64,000 nucleotides of DNA, taken from Cnuibacter physcomitrellae. Its GTDB lineage: Bacteria; Actinomycetota; Actinomycetes; Actinomycetales; Microbacteriaceae. The stretch is from NCBI RefSeq assembly GCF_014640535.1, contig NZ_BMHD01000001.1, positions 2,606,214 to 2,670,213 on the forward strand, given 5' to 3'. Under the pieces are notes generated by a model, which was not told where the DNA came from, searched no databases, and saw only the letters and a program-made list of their open reading frames with translations. This document shows positions 1 through 7,263 of the stretch, piece by piece; the first letter of the stretch is position 1, and every line of letters starts with the position of its first letter. A program made the position numbers and the translations under genes.

Positions 1-295
1 GCGTCGTGCCCATGCCGGTGAGCTCCGGATGCTCGTAGACCGTCTCGGACAGCACCGCGTTCGTGGCGACGATCGCCTCCTGCAGGGCGAACTCCGCATC
101 CACCGCCGAGCTGTACTCGCCGTCGATCTCGGCGAGCCGGCGCACCGCCAGAGCCGACGCCACGTCGCCTCCCGCGTGACCGCCCATCCCGTCGGCGACC
201 ACGAACAGGGTCTCCCCGGCGAAGCCGGAGTCCTGGTTGTTCGAGCGGATCTTTCCAGTGTGCGAAACGGCCGCGCTCACGGTCACAATCGCCAC
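1..295 (-). CDS. pstP: PP2C-family Ser/Thr protein phosphatase, C-terminus cut by window edge
   Basis: Translating the minus strand from a GTG at 295 gives the N-terminal ~98 residues of a metal-dependent PPM/PP2C phosphatase. The signature NNQD near residue 18 and VADGMGGHAGGD near residues 30-41 supply metal-binding aspartates. A second GTG nine bases downstream is an alternative start. The family dephosphorylates Ser/Thr kinases of the PknA/PknB type and their substrates. The gene begins 3 bases after fhaB ends, and fhaA-fhaB-pstP is the conserved actinobacterial order, normally followed by rodA, a penicillin-binding protein and pknA/pknB, which would lie outside this window. The rest of the gene is missing, so later catalytic residues and any membrane anchor cannot be checked. 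Confidence 0.9.
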   Translation of the reverse strand, partial: MAIVTVSAAVSHTGKIRSNNQDSGFAGETLFVVADGMGGHAGGDVASALAVRRLAEIDGEYSSAVDAEFALQEAIVATNAVLSETVYEHPELTGMGTT

Positions 296-298
296 GGA

Positions 299-847
299 CT
301 ACCGCCGCAGCTCGAACGTGGTGGCGCCGATGCGGATCGGCGTGTTGAGCGTCACGTGCAGAGGGGAGGTGACGCGCTGCCCGTCGAGGAACGTCCCGTT
401 GGTGGAGTCGAGGTCCTGGACCACCCACTCCTCGCCCCACACCATCAGGCGGGCGTGGTGCGTGGAGGTGTAGTCGTCTCGGATGACGACGCTGGAGTCG
501 GAGGAGCGGCCGATCGTGAGCGGCTCGGTGCCGAGAGGGATCTCGGCGCCCGACTTCGGGCCGGAGGTGATGACCAGGCGGCCGGCGTTGCTGGTCGTCG
601 CCCGCGGCGGTCCGCTCAGCTCGGTGCCGGGTGCGGGGACGAAGGTCGGCACCTTGGGAGCGGGGGCGCCGGAGGGCGGCGTGGTCACCGGTGTCGGGGC
701 AGGCGCGGCCGCGGCGGGCGCCTCCTTCATGCGGCGGACCCGCGCGCCGAACAGGTCGGAGCGCATCGCGTACACGATCACGAAGACGAAGATCCACAGC
801 AGCGCCAGGAAGGCGAGCTGGAGGATCAGCAGGGTGAGCTCACTCAT
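299..847 (-). CDS. fhaB: Membrane-anchored FHA-domain protein FhaB
   Basis: A 182-residue protein with one N-terminal membrane segment (about residues 5-27), a Pro/Ala-rich linker and a C-terminal FHA domain (about 88-180). The phosphothreonine-binding motifs GRS, STHHARL and DSTNGTFLDG are all present. FHA domains bind phosphothreonine, and FhaB/FipA is a known partner of Ser/Thr kinase signalling and cell-division or wall-synthesis complexes in actinobacteria. It lies between fhaA (6 bases upstream) and the phosphatase gene (3 bases downstream), so the three are almost certainly one operon. The ATG start gives the expected short cytoplasmic or periplasmic N-tail before the membrane segment. 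Confidence 0.93.
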   Translation of the reverse strand: MSELTLLILQLAFLALLWIFVFVIVYAMRSDLFGARVRRMKEAPAAAAPAPTPVTTPPSGAPAPKVPTFVPAPGTELSGPPRATTSNAGRLVITSGPKSGAEIPLGTEPLTIGRSSDSSVVIRDDYTSTHHARLMVWGEEWVVQDLDSTNGTFLDGQRVTSPLHVTLNTPIRIGATTFELRR

Positions 848-853
848 CGGCCG

Positions 854-1651
854 CTACCCCCAGAACCCGCCGGGATCGTGGGCGGCACGCTGACCGCCCG
901 ACTGCTTCGGCGCGGCAGCGGGCCGCTGGGGCGGAGCGCCCGGCGTCCGGCCCGCGCCCGCGCGGCCCGATCCGCTCGTGCTCGTCGCGCTCGTCTGCGG
1001 GACCACCCGGAAGGTGATGGCGGTACGGCCGATCGTGATGACCGAGTCGGGCTCGAGGGTCGCCTTCTGGAACGGACGCCCGTTCAGCTGCGAGCCGTTG
1101 GTGGAGCCGAGATCGCGCGCCTGGGCGTGCGAGCCGTCCCACACGATCTCGACGTGCTTGCGGCTGGTGCCGGTGTCGTCGATCGTGATGTCGGCGTCGC
1201 TGCCTCGGCCGATCACGGTGCGGGAGCGGAGCGGATGGCGCTTGCCCGCGATGTCGACCACCGGGACCCAGCGCACGTCGTCGGCGAGGTTCGACGACTC
1301 CACCTCGATCATCCCCTTGCTGATCGACTCGTCGCTGACGAGGTCGATGACGACCGGGCCGGCGAACTGGAAGCCCTGCTGCGCGGCGTGCTGCTTCACG
1401 ATGCCGTCGAGCTCGGTGATCAGCGCCGAGCCCAGCGCGGTCATCCGCTCGTGGTCGGCGGGCGAGAGGAGCACGCGGAAGGAGTTGGGCACGAGGATGC
1501 GGTCGCGGGCCACGACGGCGGCCCTGGTGTCGAGCTCGCGCTTGAGAGCGGACGAGATCTCCACCGGCTGGAGCCCCGAACGGAAGGTCTTCGCGAACGC
1601 GCCGTTGACGGCACGCTCGAGACCTCGCTCGAAACTGTCCAGGATTCCCAC
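854..1651 (-). CDS. fhaA: FHA-domain protein FhaA with N-terminal DUF3662 domain
   Basis: A 265-residue cytoplasmic protein. The N-terminal ~125 residues, starting MGILDSFERGLERAV, match the DUF3662/FhaA N-terminal domain. An FHA domain follows at about 145-215 with GRGSDADI, SRKHVEI and GSTNGSQLNG. A disordered Ala/Pro/Gly tail of about 40 residues ends the protein. In mycobacteria FhaA binds phosphorylated pseudokinase MviN and helps control peptidoglycan synthesis; the same role here is inferred. It is the first gene of the fhaA-fhaB-pstP operon. The 195 bases upstream separate it from a divergent CoA-binding gene and should hold both promoters, but no convincing -35/-10 pair could be assigned. 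Confidence 0.93.
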   Translation of the reverse strand: MGILDSFERGLERAVNGAFAKTFRSGLQPVEISSALKRELDTRAAVVARDRILVPNSFRVLLSPADHERMTALGSALITELDGIVKQHAAQQGFQFAGPVVIDLVSDESISKGMIEVESSNLADDVRWVPVVDIAGKRHPLRSRTVIGRGSDADITIDDTGTSRKHVEIVWDGSHAQARDLGSTNGSQLNGRPFQKATLEPDSVITIGRTAITFRVVPQTSATSTSGSGRAGAGRTPGAPPQRPAAAPKQSGGQRAAHDPGGFWG

Positions 1652-1846
1652 GTCTGTCCCGTTCTCCTTGCTTCCTCTATCGGTCCTGTCCCTGACGGCG
1701 TCGTCGGCGGCGGGAACGAATGGATGGGGGTTCGCACAGCGGGTGCGTGTCGGTGTTGGGGGTGGATGCTACGACGATGTTACTCAGCTTGACCGATAAA
1801 CCACTGCCAGACCGCCGTCGAGGCACGCGGGGTTACGATACGGGAC

Positions 1847-2287
1847 ATGGGCGACCAGAGCACTGTGGAGAGCATGGACGAGGTGGCTGAGCGCCTCATG
1901 CGCACGTCCCGGACCATCGCGGTCGTGGGCCTCAGCACCGATCCGGCGAAGTCGGCGCACACCGTGCCCGCACGTCTCCAGCAGGTGGGATACCGCGTCA
2001 TCGGCGTGCATCCGACCGCGACGACGCTGCTCGGTGAGCCCGCCTACCGATCGCTCGAGGACATCCCGGAGCAGGTGGACTTCGTCGACGTGTTCCGGCC
2101 CTCCCCGGAGGCGGCGGGCATCGCCGAGCAGGCGGTCCGCATCGGCGCTCGCGGAGTCTGGCTGCAGCTCGGGATCGCGTCGCCGGAGGCGCGGCGGATC
2201 GCCGAGGAGGGCGGGCTCGACTACGTCGAGGATCGCTGCACGGCCGTCGTGCTCGCCGTGACCGGGGCGCGTCCGCCGGCGTCCTGA
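1847..2287 (+). CDS. CoA-binding domain protein (YccU family)
   Basis: A 146-residue protein consisting of one Rossmann-like CoA-binding domain of the YccU/CoA_binding_2 type, with TIAVVGLSTDPAKSAHTVP near residues 23-41, GYRVIGVHP near 48-56 and a C-terminal GGLDYVEDRC. Family members bind CoA in crystal structures but have no settled biochemical role. The length is normal for the family. It is divergent from fhaA and is followed by a tRNA-Leu gene, so it appears to be a single-gene unit. The ATG at 1847 is preceded by only a weak purine-rich stretch. Confidence 0.88.
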   Translation: MGDQSTVESMDEVAERLMRTSRTIAVVGLSTDPAKSAHTVPARLQQVGYRVIGVHPTATTLLGEPAYRSLEDIPEQVDFVDVFRPSPEAAGIAEQAVRIGARGVWLQLGIASPEARRIAEEGGLDYVEDRCTAVVLAVTGARPPAS

Positions 2288-2367
2288 GCGGGCTCGGGTG
2301 GACGTGGCCCGGGCGGCTCGGTCGCGGCTCTGGCGCGTCACCGGCGTGTGGTAGTCTCGTCCAGTTC

Positions 2368-2451
2368 GCGCGAGTGGCGGAATTGGCAGACGCGCTGGCT
2401 TCAGGTGCCAGTGCCCGCAAGGGCGTGGGGGTTCAAGTCCCCCCTCGCGCA
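2368..2451 (+). tRNA. tRNA-Leu, anticodon CAG
   Basis: An 84-base class II tRNA. The acceptor arms GCGCGAG (2368-2374) and CTCGCGC (2444-2450) pair perfectly and are followed by discriminator A. The anticodon stem CTGGC/GCCAG encloses the loop TTCAGGT, giving anticodon CAG at 2402-2404. The long variable arm TGCCCGCAAGGGCGT is typical of leucine tRNAs, and the T arm GGGGG-TTCAAGT-CCCCC is intact. The CCA end is not encoded. A tRNA-Leu next to fhaA is also found in mycobacteria, which supports old synteny. No partial duplicate or integrated element lies at its 3' end. Confidence 0.97.
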
Positions 2452-2459
2452 CGGACGGT

Positions 2460-2498
2460 AGAGGACTCGGATCGATGATCCGGGTCCTCTCCTTGTTT
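2460..2498 (+). terminator. Intrinsic terminator of the tRNA-Leu gene
   Basis: Two 14-base arms (2460-2473 and 2477-2490) pair completely with one G-U pair across a 3-base loop. They are followed by the T-rich tail CCTTGTTT. It lies 9 bases past the tRNA end. Confidence 0.85.
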
Positions 2499-2575
2499 CA
2501 CCCTCCTCTTTCATGCCTGGTCTCCCCTTCCTCCCAGGGGTGTGCGCTGTCGGCTCCGGGGTGTGGGATCGGAAC

Positions 2576-3022
2576 ATGACCGAGAATCACGTGGCGACCG
2601 CGACCGTGCAGATCAGGGCGACGCCTCAGGAGGTGTGGGCCGTGCTCACCGACTCCGCGCGTGTGCCGGAGTACATGTTCGGGTCCGAGGTGGAGACCGA
2701 CTGGACGGTGGGCTCCCCGATCGTCTACCGCGGCGAATGGGAGGGGAGGTCCTTCGAGGACCGGGGTGAGGTGGTGCTCGTGGAGGAGCCCCACCGCCTC
2801 GTGATGACCCACTTCGCCCCGAAGCCGGACCAGTCCGAGGCGACGGAGGTGCATCACACCGTCTCGTACGTCCTCGAGCCCATCGGCGACGATCGGACCC
2901 GCGTCGTGCTGACGCAGGACCACAACGCCGGCAAGGAGGAGCAGGAGCACGCCGAGGCGAACTGGTCGGCGATGCTCGAGGCACTCCGGACAGCCGTGGA
3001 GAAGGACATCGTCACGGACTGA
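2576..3022 (+). CDS. SRPBCC (START/AHSA1-like) domain protein
   Basis: A 148-residue protein with the SRPBCC/polyketide-cyclase fold pattern: an N-terminal strand followed by TPQEVWAVLTDSARVPEYM (residues ~15-33), a central SPIVYRGEWEG, and a C-terminal helix rich in acidic residues (~115-145). Members bind hydrophobic ligands in a deep pocket; the ligand here is unknown. The ATG at 2576 was chosen over an upstream in-frame ATG (2513) because only it starts just before the conserved first strand. Its last 11 bases overlap the 3' end of the convergent gene at 3012-3305. Confidence 0.85.
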   Translation: MTENHVATATVQIRATPQEVWAVLTDSARVPEYMFGSEVETDWTVGSPIVYRGEWEGRSFEDRGEVVLVEEPHRLVMTHFAPKPDQSEATEVHHTVSYVLEPIGDDRTRVVLTQDHNAGKEEQEHAEANWSAMLEALRTAVEKDIVTD

Positions 3023-3305
3023 CGCCGGGAGCGAGGGCGTCGACGAGCGAGCGCAAGCCGTCGGCCCACGTCTCCGCCTCGACGTCTCCGAGCATGACCT
3101 CCAGGCGATGGTCGTCGATCGAGAGGACGAGGTCGTCCCCCTCGGAGCTGATCGACTCGACCTCGAGGAGCGGGATTCGTCGGCGCATCGGCGCGCCGAA
3201 GACGAGCTCCGAACCTCGGATGGCGAGTGGGACGTCGTCGTGACGCTCGGCGATCCTGCCGGAGCGGTCGTAGAGGGTGATGGTGGCCATGCTGTCTGCG
3301 TTCAT
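3012..3305 (-). CDS. Small conserved-looking protein of unknown function
   Basis: A 97-residue acidic protein beginning MNADSMATITLYDRSG; a second ATG 15 bases later (3290) is an alternative start. Sequence pattern suggests an all-beta core (MATITLYDRSGRIAER, SELVFGAPM, IPLLEVESISSEGDDLVLSI) and a C-terminal helix; no membrane segment or signal is visible. I do not recognise the family. The open frame continues upstream to 3563, but that part is arginine/proline-rich and runs through the DnaA-box cluster, so it is probably not coding. Its 3' end overlaps the neighbouring convergent gene by 11 bases. Confidence 0.6.
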   Translation of the reverse strand: MNADSMATITLYDRSGRIAERHDDVPLAIRGSELVFGAPMRRRIPLLEVESISSEGDDLVLSIDDHRLEVMLGDVEAETWADGLRSLVDALAPGVSP

Positions 3306-3356
3306 GCGGTCGAGTGTGCGGCGAGCCGACTGTGGTGAGGGGATGCGGACGACTTC

Positions 3357-3486
3357 TGTGGATAACTTCCGCTCCAACGCCGATTGTGCGGGAAAGGAGG
3401 CCCCCTCCGGGGTGTGGACAACCTGTGGAGAGATGGGGAAAACGCCGTCGTGCCGTCCCCACAGCTGTGGAAAGTGGTGGGGATAA
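3357..3486. promoter_or_regulatory. Cluster of DnaA-box-like sequences
   Basis: Within 130 bases the plus strand carries TGTGGATAA (3357-3365, perfect complement of TTATCCACA), TGTGGACAA (3413-3421, complement of TTGTCCACA, the form preferred in high-GC actinobacteria) and TGGGGATAA (3478-3486, 8 of 9). Weaker 7-of-9 sites are at 3424-3432 and 3466-3474. All five face the same way. The cluster lies upstream of the gene at 3012-3305 and just past the 3' end of the gene at 3490-4791. No dnaA or dnaN gene is nearby, so it is not an ordinary oriC. Confidence 0.55.
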
Positions 3487-3489
3487 CCC

Positions 3490-4791
3490 TCAGCGCAGGG
3501 TGGCGTCGTAGACGGCCAGGGCATCGGCATCCGTGGCGGCGGTCGCGGCCCGTCGGGCGGCATCGAGCGCGGCGACAGGATCGGCCTCGTCGCGGCTGAT
3601 GTCGAGCTGGCGGCGGGCCTCTGCGAGCCGTGTCCTGGCGTCGACGCCGACTCGACCGCGGGACCCGTCGATCGAGGCCGCGGCCGTGGCGATGTGGCTC
3701 TCGGCGATGCGCTGAGCTCCAGCGAGGGCGTCGCGGGCGGCCTCGATCCTCTGCGACGCGGATCGCGCGACGGCCAGCGCCGCGTCGAGCGCCGTGGTCG
3801 CGGTGGCGATGACGTCGGTCGTGCGCACGGGGTCCGGGAGGGTGCCGTCCGGGACGATGGCGGAGCTGAGCGTCGTCATCGCCGCGGTGATGGCTGCGAC
3901 GTGTCCGGGGTCGGTCGCCGTCTCCCGGATGCGGGCGGCCTCGTCGAGACGACGGCGCGAGTCGGTCACGGCCTCGTCGAGCCGGGTCTGGGCCATGGCG
4001 AGCGTCTCGTCGAGACCCTCCCCGGCGTCGAGCAAGCGCTCCGCACGGCGCACGTCGGACTCCGCGGCGGCGACCTGCCGGGACACGGGGGCGAGAGAGT
4101 CGGCGGCGAGAGAGGTCCGCGCCTCCTGGAGCCGCTGGAGCGCCTGGTCGAGGAGGTGCTCCGCCCGATCGATGCCCTCGGCGACGGGCTGCACGGCGGT
4201 GGCGGCGAAATGCGCTGCCGCCTCCGTCACCGCCGTCCGGGCGAGCGGGAGCCTCTCGCGCTGGACCGCGACCGCGCGCTCCGCGGCATCGAGCGCCGCC
4301 GGGGCCGCCGTCTCCGCCCTGCGTCGCCGCTCGAAGGCCGAGGACTGCGCGGCGATGGCAGCGACCGCGGAGTCGGCGAGCAGCACGATCCGGTTGCTCC
4401 AATCGCGGCGCTGCTGCTCGGTGTCGGGCATGGCGTCGTCGAGCCTCTGCTTCAGGGCGAAGGCCTCCGACGACCGCCTGCGCGCCGTCTCGAGCGCCTC
4501 GGCGAACGCCCTCGTCTCGGCCTCCCCGAACTCGGCCACGGCGAAGCCCAGCTCGTCCTGCGCCTCGGAGATCGCATCGTCCATCTGGACGAGCTGGATG
4601 CCCGCACGTCGCTCGAGCTCCTCCACGCTCTGGCGCCGGGGCGCGCCCGACACGGCCGGCGCCTGGGCGGCCCGTGAGCGGATGCGCGCCATCCGCCGCC
4701 GCAACCACACCACGAGGAGCACGAAGACAGCGATCGCGACGCCGAACACCACGACGCTGGGGAGCAAGGAGAGCAGCGAGAGGTCGCCCAT
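3490..4791 (-). CDS. Membrane-anchored long coiled-coil protein (TPM-protein C-terminal region without the TPM domain)
   Basis: A 433-residue protein with one N-terminal membrane segment (about 10-30) followed by about 400 residues of Ala/Arg/Glu-rich helix with strong coiled-coil character. From memory, the stretch RAGIQLVQMDDAISEAQDELGFAVAEFG resembles, over short blocks such as DELGFAVAEFG and ALKQRLDDAMP, the region that follows the TPM (Psb32/TLP18.3) domain and membrane helix in actinobacterial TPM proteins. Here no TPM domain precedes the membrane helix, and none is seen upstream. The function is unknown; a structural or scaffolding role at the membrane is a guess. It is probably a monocistronic gene starting at ATG 4791. 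Confidence 0.75.
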   Translation of the reverse strand: MGDLSLLSLLPSVVVFGVAIAVFVLLVVWLRRRMARIRSRAAQAPAVSGAPRRQSVEELERRAGIQLVQMDDAISEAQDELGFAVAEFGEAETRAFAEALETARRRSSEAFALKQRLDDAMPDTEQQRRDWSNRIVLLADSAVAAIAAQSSAFERRRRAETAAPAALDAAERAVAVQRERLPLARTAVTEAAAHFAATAVQPVAEGIDRAEHLLDQALQRLQEARTSLAADSLAPVSRQVAAAESDVRRAERLLDAGEGLDETLAMAQTRLDEAVTDSRRRLDEAARIRETATDPGHVAAITAAMTTLSSAIVPDGTLPDPVRTTDVIATATTALDAALAVARSASQRIEAARDALAGAQRIAESHIATAAASIDGSRGRVGVDARTRLAEARRQLDISRDEADPVAALDAARRAATAATDADALAVYDATLR

Positions 4792-4930
4792 GCCCCCATC
4801 GTACGGAGCGCGGATGACGCTTCCCTTCGAGCCCGCGGCCCGCGGCTCATGAGTAGGGATTGCTCATAACGCCCGATGCCGAAGGGCTGGGACGGTGAGA
4901 CCGAACTCTGCACCGACCGAAGGAGACCCC

Positions 4931-5911
4931 ATGCGTGCGCGCATCCGCGCCGGCCTCGGAGCCGCCGTGCTTCTCGTCGCGTTGACCGCCGCGGGAGCGG
5001 CCTCGGCCCCCGTCGCCCAGGCGGCCCCGGGGGATGTCGTCCTCGCCATATCGTCGACCGACGTGGGACCGGTGAAGTCGGGCACGAGCAGGAGCCTGGT
5101 GGTCACCGTGACCAACACGGGGACCAAGAGCGTCGACATCGACGGCAGCACGCTCAGTGCGACGGTCACGGCCCCCTTCTCGATCACCGACAACCACGTC
5201 GTCTCAGGTGAGGAGGTGCGCCCGGGCGAATCTCGGGAGTTCACGCTGACCTTCGCCCCAGTGGTCCTCGGGGCGGCTTCGATGCCGATCAGTCTGTCGG
5301 TCGCGGAGTTCAACGTCGCCGGCATGAGTCGTCAATACGGGTTGATGCTCACAGGGCTCTCGATCGCGACGGACCCCGCCAGCTTCTCCATCGTCGGCCC
5401 GGCTGACGGGGTGATCGATGTGGGCGAGGTCGCGTCCGGAGCGCTGGCGTCCGCCACGATCACCGTCGTCAACGATGGGGTGCTCGACCTGGAGTTCGAT
5501 CCGGCCGGCCTCACCGCGATCACGTCCGACGGCGCGAGTCTGCCCATCGTGTATGCGGGCGCTGCCGCGCCGTCGATCGTGCGACCCGGCGAGACGTCGA
5601 GTCTGGTGGTCACCTTCGGCCCTGCACCGGGCGGGGTCTTCTCCGGCACGCTCACCCTTCGCGGTGCGTACGCGGAGGACGGCAAGGTCGTCGCGTCCGC
5701 GATCCGCAGTCTCACCTTCATCGGCCGCACGGTCGCCCCGGCGGTGACCACGACGCCGCCGGTCGCCGGGTCGGCGAACACCCGAGGGAGTCAGCTCGCC
5801 AGCACCGGCAGCGACGGACTCCTCCTGTTCGTCGGAGGAACGGTGTCGGCCATGGCCGTCCTCGCGGGGATCGCCGTCGTGACGGCGCGTCGCAGCGGAC
5901 GCCGGGCGTAG
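4931..5911 (+). CDS. Secreted, wall-anchored protein with Ig-like repeats and LASTG sorting signal
   Basis: A 326-residue protein with a Sec signal peptide (residues 1-~35, ending AQA), two Ig-like or ASH-type beta domains (about 38-140 and 155-260) containing the choice-of-anchor pattern SLVVTVTNTG and SATITVVNDG, and a short Thr/Pro linker. The C-terminus is LASTG (from residue 289), a hydrophobic segment and the tail ARRSGRRA. LAxTG is the motif used by class E sortases of high-GC actinobacteria, so covalent attachment to peptidoglycan is likely. The start was chosen for the strong ribosome site AAGGAGACC 7 bases upstream of ATG; an earlier in-frame ATG (4895) lacks one. The ligand is unknown. 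No sortase gene is in the window. Confidence 0.85.
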   Translation: MRARIRAGLGAAVLLVALTAAGAASAPVAQAAPGDVVLAISSTDVGPVKSGTSRSLVVTVTNTGTKSVDIDGSTLSATVTAPFSITDNHVVSGEEVRPGESREFTLTFAPVVLGAASMPISLSVAEFNVAGMSRQYGLMLTGLSIATDPASFSIVGPADGVIDVGEVASGALASATITVVNDGVLDLEFDPAGLTAITSDGASLPIVYAGAAAPSIVRPGETSSLVVTFGPAPGGVFSGTLTLRGAYAEDGKVVASAIRSLTFIGRTVAPAVTTTPPVAGSANTRGSQLASTGSDGLLLFVGGTVSAMAVLAGIAVVTARRSGRRA

Positions 5912-5937
5912 GTCCGCCCCGCTCCCCGCGGGAGGGC
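5912..5937. terminator. Short GC-rich hairpin between convergent genes
   Basis: CTCCC and GGGAG pair across a short loop in the 26-base gap between two converging genes. It has no T tract, so its terminator role is only suggested. Confidence 0.35.
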
Positions 5938-6609
5938 TCAGAGGAGGAGGGCGCGGAGCTGGTCGACGGAGTGGACGACGGCGATCGAGCCGACCGACTC
6001 GGCGGGTGAGCCGTAGCCCCACTCGACCATGATGACGGGGACGCCGTGCTCGCCGGCGCCCTCGATGTCGTGCGAGCGGTCGCCGACCATCACGGTGTGC
6101 GACAGGTCGATGCCCTGCTCACGCAGGCGACGCAGGGCCTCGGCGACGATGTCGGCCTTCGCGCTGCGGGTCTCGTCGGGCGACGAACCGCACACGACGC
6201 TGAAGCAGTCGGTCAGGTCCAGGTAGGCGAGCACCCGCTCCGCCTGGGCCTCTCCCTTGGAGGTGGCGAGGGCCAGCGGGATGCCTGCGGCGTGCAGGTC
6301 GCGGATGAGTCCGAGCATCCCGGGGTAGACGTGCGACTCGGCGGCAGGGCCGTCCGAGAGCGCGAAGGAGCGGTACACCTCGAGGGCCTCGACGGCCTCG
6401 TCCGGGGTCATGTCGGCGACGTCACGGAATCCGTCGAGGATGGGCGGGCCGACGAACGGGACCAGCTCGGCCGGGCTGGGGACCGGGCGCCCCAGCGCGG
6501 TGAGCGTCCGCGAGAGGCGGTCGATGATGCTCGGTGCGGAGTCGGTGATCGTGCCGTCGAGGTCGAAGAGGATGCACGTCCACGGCTTGGTCGGGGTCTG
6601 CGCAGTCAC
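5938..6609 (-). CDS. HAD-superfamily phosphatase (phosphoglycolate phosphatase-like)
   Basis: A 223-residue HAD hydrolase with all four motifs: DLDGT (motif I, nucleophile Asp near residue 16), ATSKG (motif II/III region, ~115-119) and GDRSHDIEGA (motif IV, ~175). The alpha-helical cap (about 25-95), containing FVGPPILDGF, places it in the Gph/5'-nucleotidase-like subgroup. The substrate could be phosphoglycolate or another small phosphoester; it cannot be decided from sequence. It starts at a GTG and stands alone, converging on the wall-anchored protein gene. Confidence 0.88.
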   Translation of the reverse strand: MTAQTPTKPWTCILFDLDGTITDSAPSIIDRLSRTLTALGRPVPSPAELVPFVGPPILDGFRDVADMTPDEAVEALEVYRSFALSDGPAAESHVYPGMLGLIRDLHAAGIPLALATSKGEAQAERVLAYLDLTDCFSVVCGSSPDETRSAKADIVAEALRRLREQGIDLSHTVMVGDRSHDIEGAGEHGVPVIMVEWGYGSPAESVGSIAVVHSVDQLRALLL

Positions 6610-6748
6610 CGAGCAATCCTATGGGGCCGTGCGGATGCGTGCGGCGCGGCCTGTACGAGGGCGATGGTGCGGGTTGTGCCCTCTCCGCGAGAGGTGAGCT
6701 CCGTCCAGGCGGTCACAGCCCGCGCAGAGGGCCGAACCCGCCGGAGCC

Positions 6749-7180
6749 TCACTCGCCGTCGGGCGAGAGACGGGCGAGAGCGCGGTCGACGAAGGGACGT
6801 GTGACGATCTGCGCGATCGAGCCCGCGTCGAACTGCACCGCGACGATGTCTCCGCCCTCGACGAGGCGGAGGGCGATCGGCGCGGGGAGGATCGTCGCCC
6901 GGACCGCCTTGCGCGCGGCGGGCGGGACGGCCGCTCGGAGCTCGGTGACCGAGGTGAACAGCGGCAGGATCTGTCGGCCGTCGGTCGAGAGGATGGTGCG
7001 GGCCTGCGGGTCGCCCGCATCCGTCGTCCCCGTGAGGTCGATCACGAGACCGCCGCGGGTCATGGCGTCGAGCATCGCCTCGAGCGTCGACTCGTCCGGA
7101 TGCGCGGCGAACGCCTCGAGCGCCGTCCTCAGGGGGCGGTTGGCGTAGGTCTTGGGGAAGGCGGGAGCAGGTCGGGCCAC
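6749..7180 (-). CDS. SseB-family protein
   Basis: A 143-residue protein whose central part (LVIDLTGTTDAGDPQARTIL, then GRQILPLFTSVTELRAA) matches the SseB N-terminal domain common in actinobacteria. The C-terminal half (ALRLVEGGDIVAVQFDAGS) completes the usual single-domain form. SseB proteins have no agreed function; in E. coli the name comes from a serine-sensitivity phenotype. GTG start at 7180. The 83-base gap to nucS upstream holds no clear promoter, so the two could be read together, both being on the minus strand. Confidence 0.8.
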   Translation of the reverse strand: MARPAPAFPKTYANRPLRTALEAFAAHPDESTLEAMLDAMTRGGLVIDLTGTTDAGDPQARTILSTDGRQILPLFTSVTELRAAVPPAARKAVRATILPAPIALRLVEGGDIVAVQFDAGSIAQIVTRPFVDRALARLSPDGE

Positions 7181-7263
7181 CCACCCAGCCTAGAGAGCGA
7201 CCCGGGACAGGGCAGGAACCGGCCAGACGGAGGGGCGCGCATCCGCTCAGGACATTCAGAACG

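Noticed and set aside
29-1792. A 587-codon plus-strand open frame over fhaB/fhaA
   Set aside because: It is Arg/Gly/Asp-rich, has no family-like motifs and covers two clear genes on the minus strand; it is a typical high-GC antisense artefact.
2368-2498. tRNA-Leu as an integration site for a mobile element
   Set aside because: No integrase, no partial duplicate of the tRNA 3' end within the window, and the neighbours are ordinary chromosomal genes.
3357-3486. DnaA-box cluster as the replication origin oriC
   Set aside because: Neither dnaA, dnaN nor rpmH is nearby and there is no AT-rich unwinding region. Called only a box cluster.
3302-4708. A 468-codon minus-strand frame over the coiled-coil gene and DnaA-box cluster
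   Set aside because: Arg-rich shadow in another frame of the 3490-4791 gene; no known motif.
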